This document shows, one piece after another, positions 43,876 to 51,333 of a stretch of 51,333 bases of DNA. The notes under the pieces were generated by a model that had not been told where the DNA came from, searched no databases, and saw nothing but the letters and a program-made list of their open reading frames with translations. The DNA lies in contig CALXUG010000018.1 of the NCBI GenBank assembly GCA_944391625.1, forward strand, positions 1-51,333, written 5' to 3'. The translations under genes and the position numbers were made by a program. The stretch is from an uncultured Clostridia bacterium (GTDB lineage Bacteria > Bacillota > Peptococcia > Peptococcales > Peptococcaceae). Each line of letters begins with the position of its first letter. Position 1 is the first letter of the stretch.

Positions 43876-45075
43876 TTACATAGAAGCTACAATTGCATCA
43901 GCCAGCGCATCCAAATCTCCCAGCTGGTCCTCTTTTACTCTGGATTTGAACGTAACCATGTTTTCCAGAATATTCATATTCTTCATACCTTCTAGAATTT
44001 CTTTCATCTGTTTGCCGGCATTTGGTCCCCAGGAACCATTCTGAATCAACGCAACGGTACGATTAGACAAATTATGCGCTTTCAATTCATGTAATAAATG
44101 CTCCATGGTAGAGAAGATACCGTTGTTATAAGTAGAGCTGGCAAATACCAGATGGCTGCAGCGGAATGCATCTGCCAGAATATAGGAAGAATGGGTTGCA
44201 GAGGTATCGTACATCACAATATTTTTTACGCCCCGTTCTGCCAGTTTATTTGCCAAAATTTCAGCAGCGTTAGCGGTTCCGCCATAAATGGTGCCGTAAG
44301 CAATCATCACTGCTTGATCCTCTGGTTCATAGGTGCTCCATTTTTGATATTTGTCCAGGAAATAACCAAAATCGCTGCGGATGATTGGACCATGCAGCGG
44401 GCAGATCAGCTGAATATCCAGTCCGGCAGCTTTTCCCAACAGCGCCTGCACCTGACTGCCGTATTTCCCTACAATATTGGTATAGTACCGTCTGGCATCG
44501 TCCAGCCAATCACGGTCAAAATTAACATCATCATTGAACAGATTGCCGTTTAATGCGCCCCAGGTTCCGAATGCATCGGCGGAGAACAGAATTTTATCGG
44601 TGGTATCATAGGTTACCATAGCCTCTGGCCAATGCACCATCGGCGCCATCACAAATGTAAAGACATGCTTGCCGGAGCTGAAGGTATCCCCTTCTTTGAT
44701 TACCAGAATACGGTCTGTCACATCTACCGAAAAGAACTGCTGAATAAAGCCAACTGTTTTGGCATTGCAGATTACCTGCATATCCGGATATACTTCCAGC
44801 AGTCTGCCCAGATTGGCACAGTGGTCCGGCTCCATATGATTAACAATGATATAATCTAAGGTACGTCCGCCCAGCGCATAGGCTACATTTTCAAAAAACA
44901 GTTCCGATACAGCAGCATCGGCGGTATCCAGCAAAACAGTTTTTTCATCTAAGACCAGATAAGAATTGTAGGATACTCCTCTTGGAATCGGATAATGGTT
45001 TTCAAACAAAGCCAGCCGTCTATCGTTGCCGCCTACATAAATCAAATCTTCCTGAATTTTTCTTATATTATGCAT
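43876..45075 (-). CDS. Flavodiiron protein (FprA type)
   Basis: 399 aa. N-terminal metallo-beta-lactamase-like diiron domain with HMEPDHCANLGRL and the later VHWPEAMVTYDTTDKILFSADAFG, and a C-terminal flavodoxin domain (IAYGTIYGGTANAAEILANKL, residues ~258-399). Reduces O2 or NO, protecting anaerobes. The rubredoxin downstream is the usual electron donor. AAGGAGATATGATAT precedes the ATG. Confidence 0.95.
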   Translation of the reverse strand: MHNIRKIQEDLIYVGGNDRRLALFENHYPIPRGVSYNSYLVLDEKTVLLDTADAAVSELFFENVAYALGGRTLDYIIVNHMEPDHCANLGRLLEVYPDMQVICNAKTVGFIQQFFSVDVTDRILVIKEGDTFSSGKHVFTFVMAPMVHWPEAMVTYDTTDKILFSADAFGTWGALNGNLFNDDVNFDRDWLDDARRYYTNIVGKYGSQVQALLGKAAGLDIQLICPLHGPIIRSDFGYFLDKYQKWSTYEPEDQAVMIAYGTIYGGTANAAEILANKLAERGVKNIVMYDTSATHSSYILADAFRCSHLVFASSTYNNGIFSTMEHLLHELKAHNLSNRTVALIQNGSWGPNAGKQMKEILEGMKNMNILENMVTFKSRVKEDQLGDLDALADAIVASM

Positions 45076-45158
45076 ATATCATATCTCCTTGTATAATATT
45101 TTCTGGATAATATATACCCGAAATAAATTTGGTTTAATCCAAAATATACTAACAATTT

Positions 45159-46070
45159 TTATACATCTTGAAACTTTAACGTGCAAGTCATCAAATTGCT
45201 GCCGCATTTGGTATTGGGAAACAGTTCCTGCGCTGCCGGCAAATGTTCTTCCGGATCAATCATCGCCGGACTGTAATGGGTGAGCCATAGTTGTCCCACC
45301 TGCGCATCGGCAGCCATTTTTGCAGCTTCGGCATAAACCATATGGCCTTTTTCGGCAGCGCCCGGCTGTTTTTGGATATCCCCGTACAATCCCTCTGCCA
45401 CAAACAGGTCGCTGTTCTGCGCCAGGGCAACCAGTTCCCGGCTTGGTCTGCAATCGGTGGCATAGGTAATCTTTAAGCCGCGGCGAGGATCGCCCAATAC
45501 CTGCTCCGGATAATAGCGTTGCTCACCATCTGTCACCGTTTCCCCTCGCTGTAAAGCAGCCCAGTATTGCAAGGGAATGTTCTGTGCCTTTGCCCGGACA
45601 GCATCAAATTTTCCGGCCCGCGGCAAGGATAAGCTATAGGATACACAAGGAATGCGATGCTCCACCGGCACTGCCTGCACCTGCAGCGCACCTGCCTGAA
45701 ACTGATACCCACACTCCGTTATATCATGACAGATAATAGAAAAGGGCAGCTGCGGGCAAACCACCAGCAAGCCGTCCAAAATCCGCTGCAAACCGGGATT
45801 GCCCCAAATATGCACCGGCTCTGTACGCCCATTATTGCCCATTGTCATAAAAAGACCGGGCAGTCCCACTACATGATCACCGTGAAAATGGGTGATTAAA
45901 ATATGGTCTATCTGTTTTACACTCCAGCCGCACAGATGCAAGGCCACCTGTGTACTTTCACCGCAGTCAATCAAAATGCTTTTTCCTGCATGGCGAACCA
46001 AAAGTGATGTCAAAAACCGTTTTGGCAGCGGCAGCATACCGCCGCAGCCCAATAAGCAAACATCCAGCAT
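45159..46070 (-). CDS. rnz: Ribonuclease Z
   Basis: 303 aa metallo-beta-lactamase tRNA 3' processing enzyme. The histidine motif is in LITHFHGDHVVGLPGL, with TYATDCRPSRELV and LTHYS (conserved late His) downstream. Removes 3' trailers of tRNA precursors without CCA, which fits a genome where the one tRNA-like gene has no encoded CCA. Its ATG overlaps the coaX stop. GGGTGGTGCCTG precedes the start. Confidence 0.94.
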   Translation of the reverse strand: MLDVCLLGCGGMLPLPKRFLTSLLVRHAGKSILIDCGESTQVALHLCGWSVKQIDHILITHFHGDHVVGLPGLFMTMGNNGRTEPVHIWGNPGLQRILDGLLVVCPQLPFSIICHDITECGYQFQAGALQVQAVPVEHRIPCVSYSLSLPRAGKFDAVRAKAQNIPLQYWAALQRGETVTDGEQRYYPEQVLGDPRRGLKITYATDCRPSRELVALAQNSDLFVAEGLYGDIQKQPGAAEKGHMVYAEAAKMAADAQVGQLWLTHYSPAMIDPEEHLPAAQELFPNTKCGSNLMTCTLKFQDV

Positions 46071-46876
46071 CAGGCACCACCCTTATCTTCTTTATTACGC
46101 AGCTTTCTATTTTTTTCATACAAAATGCGCAAGCCCTGTAAAGTCAGCATCTGATCCACTGTTTGAATGGTTTCCGAATTAGCAGTTATCAGCTCCGCCA
46201 ATCCGCCGGTAGCAATCACATGAATGTCGGTCAGCGGCATATCCAGTTCATTGGCGATCCGCCGCACCATACCGTCTACCAATCCGCAATATCCGTACAG
46301 CAAACCCGATTGAATGGCATTGATGGTATTGCGTCCAATTACACGATCAGGCACAATCATCTCCACCTTGGGCAGCTGCGCCGTTTTTTCAATTAAAGCA
46401 TTGAGAGAGATGCCAACGCCTGGAGCAATGGCCCCTCCCAAATATTCACCTTTTTCATTGACCACACAAAAAGTAGTCGCTGTGCCAAAATCCAGAATAA
46501 TCAACGGTGCGCCATACAGTTCAATAGCGGCGACAGCATTTACGATCCTGTCTGCGCCCACCTCTTTTGGATTTTCATAACGAATGGGCATCCCTGTTTT
46601 CAGACCATTGCCCACAATCATAGGAGCAATATGGAAATACCGCTCACAGGTCAGTTTAAAAATATCAGTCAGATTGGGCACCACAGAAGAAATGATAATA
46701 TCCTTCACATCCGACCGATTCAAGTTGCTGCACTGAAACAACTGCTCCAGCAGCAATCCATATTCATCATAAGTTTTCAATCTGTCGCTGGCAATGCGCC
46801 AGTCAGCCTGCAAAGTATTTTTTTCAAATACACCAATTACAATATTGCTGTTTCCAATATCCACTGTTAATAACAA
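46070..46876 (-). CDS. coaX: Type III pantothenate kinase
   Basis: 268 aa. First step of coenzyme A synthesis. The ASKHA fold is visible: LLTVDIGNSNIVIGVFEKN at the start, then PKEVGADRIVNAVAAIELYGAPLIILDFGTATTFCV, GGAIAPGV and the ATGGLAELI region. TTG at 46876 is chosen, after AAAGGATGATGAGAG; this start leaves a 7-bp gap to the preceding gene, whereas the longer frame would overlap it. The preceding gene is a PanT-like pantothenate ECF component, which fits. Confidence 0.95.
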   Translation of the reverse strand: MLLTVDIGNSNIVIGVFEKNTLQADWRIASDRLKTYDEYGLLLEQLFQCSNLNRSDVKDIIISSVVPNLTDIFKLTCERYFHIAPMIVGNGLKTGMPIRYENPKEVGADRIVNAVAAIELYGAPLIILDFGTATTFCVVNEKGEYLGGAIAPGVGISLNALIEKTAQLPKVEMIVPDRVIGRNTINAIQSGLLYGYCGLVDGMVRRIANELDMPLTDIHVIATGGLAELITANSETIQTVDQMLTLQGLRILYEKNRKLRNKEDKGGA

Positions 46877-46883
46877 ACTCTCA

Positions 46884-47426
46884 TCATCCTTTATGCGCGA
46901 ACGCTCTCTCCAGAACAAGAATCAGCACAACTGCCAATATCAATTCAAACGGCATTTGCGTTACCATTACAGTGGCCGATGCCGCCCATGGCAGATAACC
47001 AATCAGGCTGGCCAGTCCCAGATAGCCTATGGTATTGGTCAGTGTGCCTACCACTGCTGCCGCCGCTGCCCCCATGCGGGTCCGTCGGAATAACGCATAA
47101 GTGTAGTAGGCAGTTACACCGATTAAAATGCGGGGCAAAATGCGTACAATAGGATCCGCCGGAATGGCTCCCACCGGTGTCATAAAGCTGTACAGCCCAA
47201 AAATAAAGCCCGTAAAAGCGCCAACCACCGGCCCCTCCAAAATAGCGGCCAATATAACCGGCACATGCATAATAGTTGCCCGACCGGCCAGTGACGGCAT
47301 AGGGATCATACCCAATCCGGTAACACTGAGCACAATGGATATGGCGCCCAACATACCGGCCACTGCCATCTTTCTGGTAGAAATTCTTTGTCCTCTTGCA
47401 TTGCGTGTCGCTGTTTTTTCTTGCAT
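46884..47426 (-). CDS. ECF transporter S component, probably pantothenate-specific (PanT-like)
   Basis: 180 aa, six membrane segments. The pattern RKMAVAGMLGAISIVLSVTGLGMIP, ATIMHVPVILAAILEGPVVGAFTGFIFGLYSF and IPADPIVRILPRILIGV is that of ECF S components. Substrate specificity is inferred from the tight coupling with coaX, the pantothenate kinase; the shared ECF module genes are not in this window. GAGGTGAATGGT precedes ATG at 47426. Confidence 0.88.
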   Translation of the reverse strand: MQEKTATRNARGQRISTRKMAVAGMLGAISIVLSVTGLGMIPMPSLAGRATIMHVPVILAAILEGPVVGAFTGFIFGLYSFMTPVGAIPADPIVRILPRILIGVTAYYTYALFRRTRMGAAAAAVVGTLTNTIGYLGLASLIGYLPWAASATVMVTQMPFELILAVVLILVLERAFAHKG

Positions 47427-47469
47427 ACCATTCACCTCATTTGATTTTTGCGGTAAAGCCAAATGAAGC

Positions 47470-47504
47470 AAAGAAAAAAGCTGCCAGAGCGCAGTCTGAC
47501 AGCT
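47470..47504 (-). terminator. Terminator-like hairpin ahead of the ECF/coaX unit
   Basis: Minus-strand AGCTGTCAGA and TCTGGCAGCT form a stem with loop CTGCGC, then TTTTTTCTTTG. It either ends the punA-vanY transcript or acts as an attenuator for the ECF gene. The leader at 47505-47619 has paired-looking G/C-rich blocks, but I do not recognise a known riboswitch in it. Confidence 0.65.
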
Positions 47505-47619
47505 ATCATCATTCTTTCCTGTCATCCATCCCGGTCCTCGTCAGATCCAGGTGGCTCCCCTTGTTTATATGATAAAAAATTTAGTTCTACAGGGCTCCAG
47601 GCTCCCGTGAACAGTTTTA

Positions 47620-48531
47620 TTATACCGCTGTCGGCGGCTGATGGTCAATATACTTTACAATATATTCTTCCAGACAGGTTATATTGGCATCCCGCATGGC
47701 TCTGGCCACATCGATCCCTACATAGGTGATATGCCACGGTTCATATTTATAGCCTGTCAGCGGCACAATGTCCTGCTGATAACGCACAATAAACCCATAT
47801 TGATAGCAATTTTCACTCACCCAGGCGCTCTCCGGTGTGCGGATAAAGTCATTTAAAGAACCAAAGGAACCGCACAGATCAATGGCTCGTCCTGTCTGGT
47901 GCTCACTGTGCCCCGGTCTTGCGCTGTAGGTATCCACAACAGCCACATTACCGCCCTCCTGTTTGATGTATCCATGATATAAACGGTTCTGCAACTCATA
48001 AGAACGGTATGCAGAAGCTGCATAAAGAGATAAGCCCGCCTTTCGTGCATCAGCGCTCATAGCCCTGTAAGCAGCGCAGGTATCTTTGGTAGCCAGTTTA
48101 CCGGAAGGCAGCTTTTCCAAATCAGCAGGTACATAATCTGCCGGCAGCTGATAATATTTATTCACCAGCAAAGGCAGAGCAGTTGTATCGGCAACTATTT
48201 GTATATTGCTGTAAAAATCCCCGTCTAAGCCGGAATTGACCTGCCATACCACTGCATCGGCATCCAAATCAGGATTGGCTGCCTGATAAGCCTCATATCG
48301 CTCCTGCTTATCTTCTTCATAAAAATACAATGCTGCATAGGGATTTTCCGGCTCCGGTTCAAAAATTGCCGGAATGGCGTCATTGTTCAGCGGCGCTGGC
48401 AATTGCACCGGACTGAGCAGATTGAGTCCGGCCAGAATACCGGCTGCCACTGCAGTAACCGCTGCTGCCAGCACAAGCAAATTGCTGTAGCCCGTTCTGG
48501 TCAGACTGCGCAGTTTCCATGAAGCATCCAT
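47620..48531 (-). CDS. D-alanyl-D-alanine carboxypeptidase, VanY/M15 type
   Basis: 303 aa. One N-terminal membrane segment (near 18-35) places the enzyme outside the membrane. The zinc-peptidase motif is SARPGHSEHQTGRAIDLCGSFGS (His, Asp) with the later EPWHITYVG (His). Trims peptidoglycan stem peptides. Follows punA by 16 bp; the two share a transcript. GAGGAATGGTTAGCG precedes the ATG. Confidence 0.93.
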   Translation of the reverse strand: MDASWKLRSLTRTGYSNLLVLAAAVTAVAAGILAGLNLLSPVQLPAPLNNDAIPAIFEPEPENPYAALYFYEEDKQERYEAYQAANPDLDADAVVWQVNSGLDGDFYSNIQIVADTTALPLLVNKYYQLPADYVPADLEKLPSGKLATKDTCAAYRAMSADARKAGLSLYAASAYRSYELQNRLYHGYIKQEGGNVAVVDTYSARPGHSEHQTGRAIDLCGSFGSLNDFIRTPESAWVSENCYQYGFIVRYQQDIVPLTGYKYEPWHITYVGIDVARAMRDANITCLEEYIVKYIDHQPPTAV

Positions 48532-48547
48532 CGCTAACCATTCCTCT

Positions 48548-49369
48548 CTATATTTTTTCTACGATTCGTGTCATCAATGCCCGAAACGCAGCCCCGGATT
48601 TTGCCCCGGTTTCCAGCACTTCTTCTTCTGTTAAAGGCTGATCCAACACACCGGCTGCCATATTGGTAATGCAGGATATACCCATTACCCGCAATCCGCA
48701 ATGATTGGCCACAATCACTTCAGGCACAGTAGACATGCCTACTGCGCTGGCGCCCCACAGCCGAAACATGCGGATTTCTGCCGGTGTTTCATAGCTTGGC
48801 CCTGTGGTTGCCACATAAACACCCTGCTGCAATGATTGCCCCAACTCTGCAGCAGCTTCCAGAGCAATATTGCGCAAAGCAGGATGATAGGCATAGCTCA
48901 TATCGCAAAACCGCACGCCGAAATCTGCTTCATTGGGACCCATCAATGGATTTCTCCCTAAAAAATTAATATGATCGGTTATCAGCATCAAATCACCGGG
49001 ATGATATTCCAGATTGATACCGCCTGCCGCATTGGACAGCAACAGATTTTCTACCCCTAACCGCGCCATTACCCGCACAGGATAAGTGATTTCCTCCATG
49101 CTGTAGCCTTCATAATAATGCAGTCTGCCCTGCATACAAACAACCGGCACGCCGCCCAGCAATCCAAACAGCAAACGTCCTGCATGACCGGGCGCTGTAC
49201 TGGATTTCCAGTGAGGCAGATCCTCATAAGGAATTTCACACACCTGCTCTAAGGCATCCCCCAGCTGACCAAGGCCGGAACCCAACACAATGGCTGTCTT
49301 TGGCCGATAGGCAGTTTTCATATGAATATATGCAACGGTTTCCTCTACTTGTTTTGTTAATTGGCTCAT
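48548..49369 (-). CDS. punA: Purine-nucleoside phosphorylase
   Basis: 273 aa, trimeric PNP family. Phosphate-binding GSGLGQLGDALEQ near 30, MQGRLHYYEGYSMEEITYPVRVM, NAAGGINLEYHPGDLMLITDHINF, and TTGPSYETPAEIRMFRLWGASAVGMSTVPEVIVANHCGLRVMGISCITNMAAG. Splits purine nucleosides for salvage, in line with hpt and guaA elsewhere in the window. AGGAGGAAATT precedes the ATG. Confidence 0.96.
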   Translation of the reverse strand: MSQLTKQVEETVAYIHMKTAYRPKTAIVLGSGLGQLGDALEQVCEIPYEDLPHWKSSTAPGHAGRLLFGLLGGVPVVCMQGRLHYYEGYSMEEITYPVRVMARLGVENLLLSNAAGGINLEYHPGDLMLITDHINFLGRNPLMGPNEADFGVRFCDMSYAYHPALRNIALEAAAELGQSLQQGVYVATTGPSYETPAEIRMFRLWGASAVGMSTVPEVIVANHCGLRVMGISCITNMAAGVLDQPLTEEEVLETGAKSGAAFRALMTRIVEKI

Positions 49370-49784
49370 AATTTCCTCCTGTTTCTCGCTTGCAGTCTTA
49401 TTTCTTCCTTAACTCTTTGCATCAGCAACTGCCCTGCAAATTTTTCTCCGTTTATTTTACCATACAATCTGCTGTTGCCAGCAGCTATTTTTGTAAAATC
49501 AGATATTTTTTCTGTATCCATAGATCCTGTTCCCATATCCTTCAATCTATTTCAAGACACATCCGGCTACTTCCTTCCCCCATAAAAAATATTGCCATGA
49601 AAATTCCGTTCCTTCATTGATTCTAACCCCAAATACCGATATACTAGAAATGAACTGTGATGACCGTTTATCTGTGTTATCTTTGAGGTGGACTTTCTGC
49701 AAAGAGATTGCCCTCCCGGCAATTTTGACAACAGCTATTATAACTAACGTGAAGGTATGACCATGCAAGAAAAGAGGCTTTACT
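49370..49784. other. Divergent intergenic region between punA and the CLC gene
   Basis: No gene, no clear promoter pair and no fluoride riboswitch core seen. Some frames read open on both strands without ribosome sites. Confidence 0.5.
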
Positions 49785-51071
49785 ATGTTCTGGAATCCTG
49801 ATTGGACTACAATGAAGAAAAAATTGAAATTTCAGTTGCAATATAGCTATTTATATGTCCTGTGGTTTTTACGCTGGTTGGTTTTCGGCGCTCTCACCGG
49901 CATTGTCTGCGGTTTGATCGGCGCAGCCTTTCGTTTTGGTATCGACTGGGTTACTGCTGCCCGTCAGGCCAATGACTGGCTGATTTTTTTGCTGCCCTTT
50001 GCGGGCTTGCTGATTGTATTTGCTTATCATCGGGCAGGACTGCGGCAGGACCCCGGCACCAATCTGGTTTTAGCATCCATCCAATCCAAACAGCATATCC
50101 CCATTCGTATGGCGCCGTTGATTTTTTTTGGAACGCTCCTCACCCATTTGTGCGGCGGTTCTTCCGGCCGAGAGGGAGCGGCGCTGCAAATCGGCGGCAG
50201 TGTAGGCGAAGCGCTGGGCAGATTATTTGGTCTGCGTGACACGGATATTAATATTATTGTGATCTGCGGCATGAGCGCCGTATTCGCTTCTCTGTTCGGC
50301 ACGCCCATTGCAGCAACGGTATTCAGCATGGAAGTTATCAGTGTGGGGGTTATTCACTATAGCGCCTTTGTTCCCTGCATTGTTTCGGCATCGCTGGCTT
50401 ACGGCATCACACAAAAATGCGGGATTATCAATGCAGGGTATCCGCAGCCTTATATCCCGGAGTTATCTCTTTTTATTTTTTTAAAGGTAATTTTGCTGGC
50501 TGTCCTCTGCGGTTTGGTCAGTATTTTGTTTTGCGTGGTTCTGCATCAATCAGGACACATCTACAAAAAGCTGATTGCCAACGATTATCTGCGCATTTTT
50601 GTCGGCGGCTGTATTGTTGTTGCTCTGACCATGCTGCTGGGCACCCGCGCCTACAACGGGCAAGGGGCAGATATCATCCATCTGGCCCTTACCGGTGACT
50701 GTCCGCCGTTTGCCTTTTTGTTAAAAATTTTATTTACAGCTCTGACTTTAGGCGCAGGCTTTAAGGGCGGCGAAATTGTACCGGCATTGTTTGTCGGCGC
50801 TACATTTGGCAACGCTGTCGCACCTGTATTAGGATTAGATCCGGCCTTTGGCGCTGCCATCGGTATGATCGCTTTATTCTGCAGTGTGGTCAACTGCCCG
50901 TTGGCATCCATTCTGCTTAGCGTTGAATTATTTGGTCATCAAGCCATTTTGTTATTCTGCATTGCCTGTGCGGTCAGCTATGTGTTCTCCGGTTATTACG
51001 GATTATACAGCAGTCAGAAAATTATGTATGATAAACTGCATCCACAATATATCAACACCCGTTCTCACTAA
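49785..51071 (+). CDS. CLC family anion channel/antiporter, possibly fluoride type
   Basis: 428 aa with about 12 membrane helices. Family motifs include GGSSGREGAALQIGGSVG, the GREG-type second motif, and GAGFKGGEIVPALFVGATFGNA near 325. The first selectivity motif seems altered relative to GSGIP. GGSxGREG with these features occurs in bacterial CLC-F and related proteins, so either Cl- or F- transport is possible. No fluoride riboswitch was seen upstream. Ribosome site AAGAGG is 7 nt before the ATG. Confidence 0.9.
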   Translation: MFWNPDWTTMKKKLKFQLQYSYLYVLWFLRWLVFGALTGIVCGLIGAAFRFGIDWVTAARQANDWLIFLLPFAGLLIVFAYHRAGLRQDPGTNLVLASIQSKQHIPIRMAPLIFFGTLLTHLCGGSSGREGAALQIGGSVGEALGRLFGLRDTDINIIVICGMSAVFASLFGTPIAATVFSMEVISVGVIHYSAFVPCIVSASLAYGITQKCGIINAGYPQPYIPELSLFIFLKVILLAVLCGLVSILFCVVLHQSGHIYKKLIANDYLRIFVGGCIVVALTMLLGTRAYNGQGADIIHLALTGDCPPFAFLLKILFTALTLGAGFKGGEIVPALFVGATFGNAVAPVLGLDPAFGAAIGMIALFCSVVNCPLASILLSVELFGHQAILLFCIACAVSYVFSGYYGLYSSQKIMYDKLHPQYINTRSH

Positions 51072-51333
51072 CAGCTGCAAAGCAATGGTCATACAGTTGG
51101 CTGTAACATTGACGTTGAACCCTCGATCACCGGTTTCTATCTGTCAGCAATGACGAAAGCGCCAGCAACAAAACAATCGGCTATCAAAAAATCGGCAATG
51201 ATTCGTCAACAAGACATAAAAAAAGATATTTATCAGAAAGTACAAAAAGAGAAATAATGAATATTTATTCAATTTTCACATTTAGAAAACAGCATTAATC
51301 TCAGCAATAAAAAATAGGTATAGCCTGTAGACG
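51072..51333. other. Right window edge, no confident gene
   Basis: A 35-codon lysine-rich frame runs 51150-51257 without a ribosome site; I do not call it. The last bases are AT-rich and unassigned. Confidence 0.4.

Noticed and set aside
49370-49784. Fluoride riboswitch before the CLC gene
   Set aside because: No conserved crcB-motif core was found upstream of the start.
51150-51257. 35-codon lysine-rich frame at the window edge
   Set aside because: No ribosome site, no family resemblance, too short to support.

Overview
The window looks like a low-to-mid GC Bacillota chromosome, most likely an anaerobic Clostridia-type (Peptococcaceae-like) organism. This rests on gene content and order: the ylm/sepF-divIVA-ileS cell-division cluster, rodZ-rimO-pgsA-pgpA, a rubredoxin with a flavodiiron protein, DUF1540 and DUF6472 small proteins, an ECF S component next to type III pantothenate kinase, and a perfect Bacillus-type parS site. 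The genus cannot be fixed from the sequence alone. Most genes lie on the minus strand.

Layout. 1-2043: a small accessory island with a DinJ/YafQ-type toxin-antitoxin operon, an unknown membrane protein and a frameshifted DUF1016 nuclease remnant. It is bracketed by two copies of a ~101 bp sequence that contains the guaA terminator. 2115-8122: purine genes guaA and hpt, a DUF6472 protein, an anchored secreted protein, a MATE exporter and a ZIP transporter. 8260-14400: a B12-binding radical SAM protein, then a minus-strand run reading MerR, cupin, RibD-type reductase, MATE, tautomerase and double carboxymuconolactone decarboxylase protein. 14436-16531: a long palindromic dispersed repeat (R1), a perfect parS, a LysR gene, and a degenerate tRNA-His-like gene. 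16532-24482: ychF, a glycosyltransferase-TPR protein beside a collagen-like protein, then adenosylhomocysteinase and a DinG-type helicase/exonuclease. 24708-27750: small hypotheticals, an autoregulated-looking XRE operon, a DUF1540 protein and an AEC transporter. 27895-35456: ileS, divIVA, ylmH, yggT, proC, sepF, yggS and an HlyD-like protein, read right to left in the minus direction. 35685-39584: a CPA2 antiporter, a second repeat copy (R2, inverted relative to R1) with a decayed parS, and a second LysR gene. 39859-43208: rodZ, rimO, pgsA, pgpA. 43611-51071: rubredoxin with flavodiiron protein; ribonuclease Z, coaX and a PanT-like ECF S component; vanY and punA; and a CLC-type anion transporter.

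The most unusual signal is non-coding. Two ~450 bp copies of an imperfect palindromic repeat sit 24 kb apart in opposite orientation. One carries an intact 16-bp parS at its edge and the other carries a 13/16 degenerate parS at the homologous place. A small 21-bp hairpin module occupies opposite arms in the two copies. No CRISPR array, complete insertion sequence or rRNA gene was seen. Many start sites were moved from the longest possible reading frame to the codon with a proper Shine-Dalgarno sequence; several are TTG or GTG.
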